DNA from: Acanthosoma haemorrhoidale
Lineage: Eukaryota; Arthropoda; Insecta; Hemiptera; Acanthosomatidae
NCBI GenBank assembly: GCA_930367205.1
Contig: OV884011.1
Coordinates: 43,971,754-44,035,753 of the forward strand
DNA length: 64,000 nt
Direction: 5' to 3'
Part shown: in pieces, positions 63,434 to 64,000 of the stretch
How the letters are laid out: the number at the start of each line of letters is the position of its first letter
How positions within the stretch are numbered: position 1 is the first letter of the stretch
Made by a program: the position numbers and the translations under genes
The notes under the pieces: generated by a model
What the model was told of the DNA's origin: nothing
What the model saw: the letters and a program-made list of their open reading frames with translations, nothing else
The model's database searches: none

Positions 63434-64000
63434 GTAGGACAGCATTTAACAGGGTTATTAGACTAAAAACCATTTAATAATCTGGTTTCACCACTTGAAA
63501 GAGCAGTAAAATTATTTTTTGAGGAATATCTCACAAAAATTATATACATATAATTTGTAGCTTACAAATATAAAACTGTCTATCAAAAACTTTATCTTAC
63601 TTTTTCGTTGGACTACCTGTTAAGGTTGTTTTGGTTCATCAACAATAGCTTACTCAAATATCCCAAACTAGAATAATTTTTGTGATTTTTAAAAGAAACA
63701 TATTATACCTAAAGGCATTTAATTAATATTAAAATTAGGATGTTATTGTACATCAATAATTCTATTGCTTGATATATAAAACTTGTGTTTAATTTAATTA
63801 TTAATTAGAATGACAAAAACAAAGAACGGCTATTAACACAAAATACAATAAGTAAATATATGCGTCTATTCATGGAATAGTTTTTTAACTAATCTAACTG
63901 ACTTATGAATGGTGAGGTCTTGAAGACAAAGATGGAGGGGTTGTTCAATTGTCAGATTGAATTCAACACGGGGTTAATTAACTTGCAATAATGATGTCTA

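Larger units (their letters stand above)
61406..64000. other. TTK upstream intron or flank; no firm gene
   Basis: AT-rich. Two weak exon candidates (62376-62478 minus, 63259-63433 plus) are listed separately. 62640-62770 contains a near-direct duplication (atacggatttatttttttatttag... twice, about 70 bp apart). Confidence 0.4.

Overview
The window is AT-rich animal nuclear DNA, most likely from an insect. Evidence for this is spliced genes with short exons and GT-AG introns, together with a transposon community typical of insects: four mariners of three types, a hAT, a piggyBac relic, Jockey-like LINEs, a copia element primed by a half initiator tRNA, and errantivirus-like Gypsy remnants with env-like traces. 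The order or species cannot be fixed from this sequence. No rRNA, tRNA, CRISPR or bacterial features were seen.

Only two host genes are well supported, both on the minus strand. At 4755-7489 lie four coding exons of a mitochondrial-type oligoribonuclease (REXO2), with the 3' end off the left edge. At 53504-61405 lie five exons of the spindle-checkpoint kinase TTK/Mps1, covering the kinase domain from the ATP-binding lysine onward; the glycine-loop and N-terminal exons are off the right edge. Four further short spliced-exon or small-ORF candidates are listed with low confidence.

Everything between is mobile DNA in nested layers. 9576-14096 is a hAT with terminal repeats, a perfect 8-bp target duplication, a transposase with one frameshift and one stop, and a 115-bp-arm hairpin. 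15392-18534 is a chimeric LINE within one target duplication. 19096-25018 and 28678-34075 are two solo LTRs of one family, each with its own 5-bp duplication. The first holds a LINE tail that in turn holds an intact copia (19774-24248). The second holds a 359-bp (GA)n run, two stacked LINE tails and a nearly complete Jockey-like LINE (30079-33968).

34985-45060 is a graveyard of one errantivirus-like LTR element: LTRs in both orientations, three gag relics, PBS, polypurine tracts, integrase and env-like fragments, plus a separate 632-bp solo LTR. 47634-48891 is a decayed full-length mariner. The TTK introns carry a LINE relic, two head-to-head copies of a ~0.7-kb repeat and two deleted mariners.

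The most interesting signals are structural: the hairpin in the hAT, a LINE patchwork, LINE tails stacked on one target site, a possible intron present in one retroelement copy and absent in another, inverted LTR pairs able to give dsRNA, and an N/Q-rich 20-residue repeat expanded inside a gag relic. I did not find a convincing new gene system.
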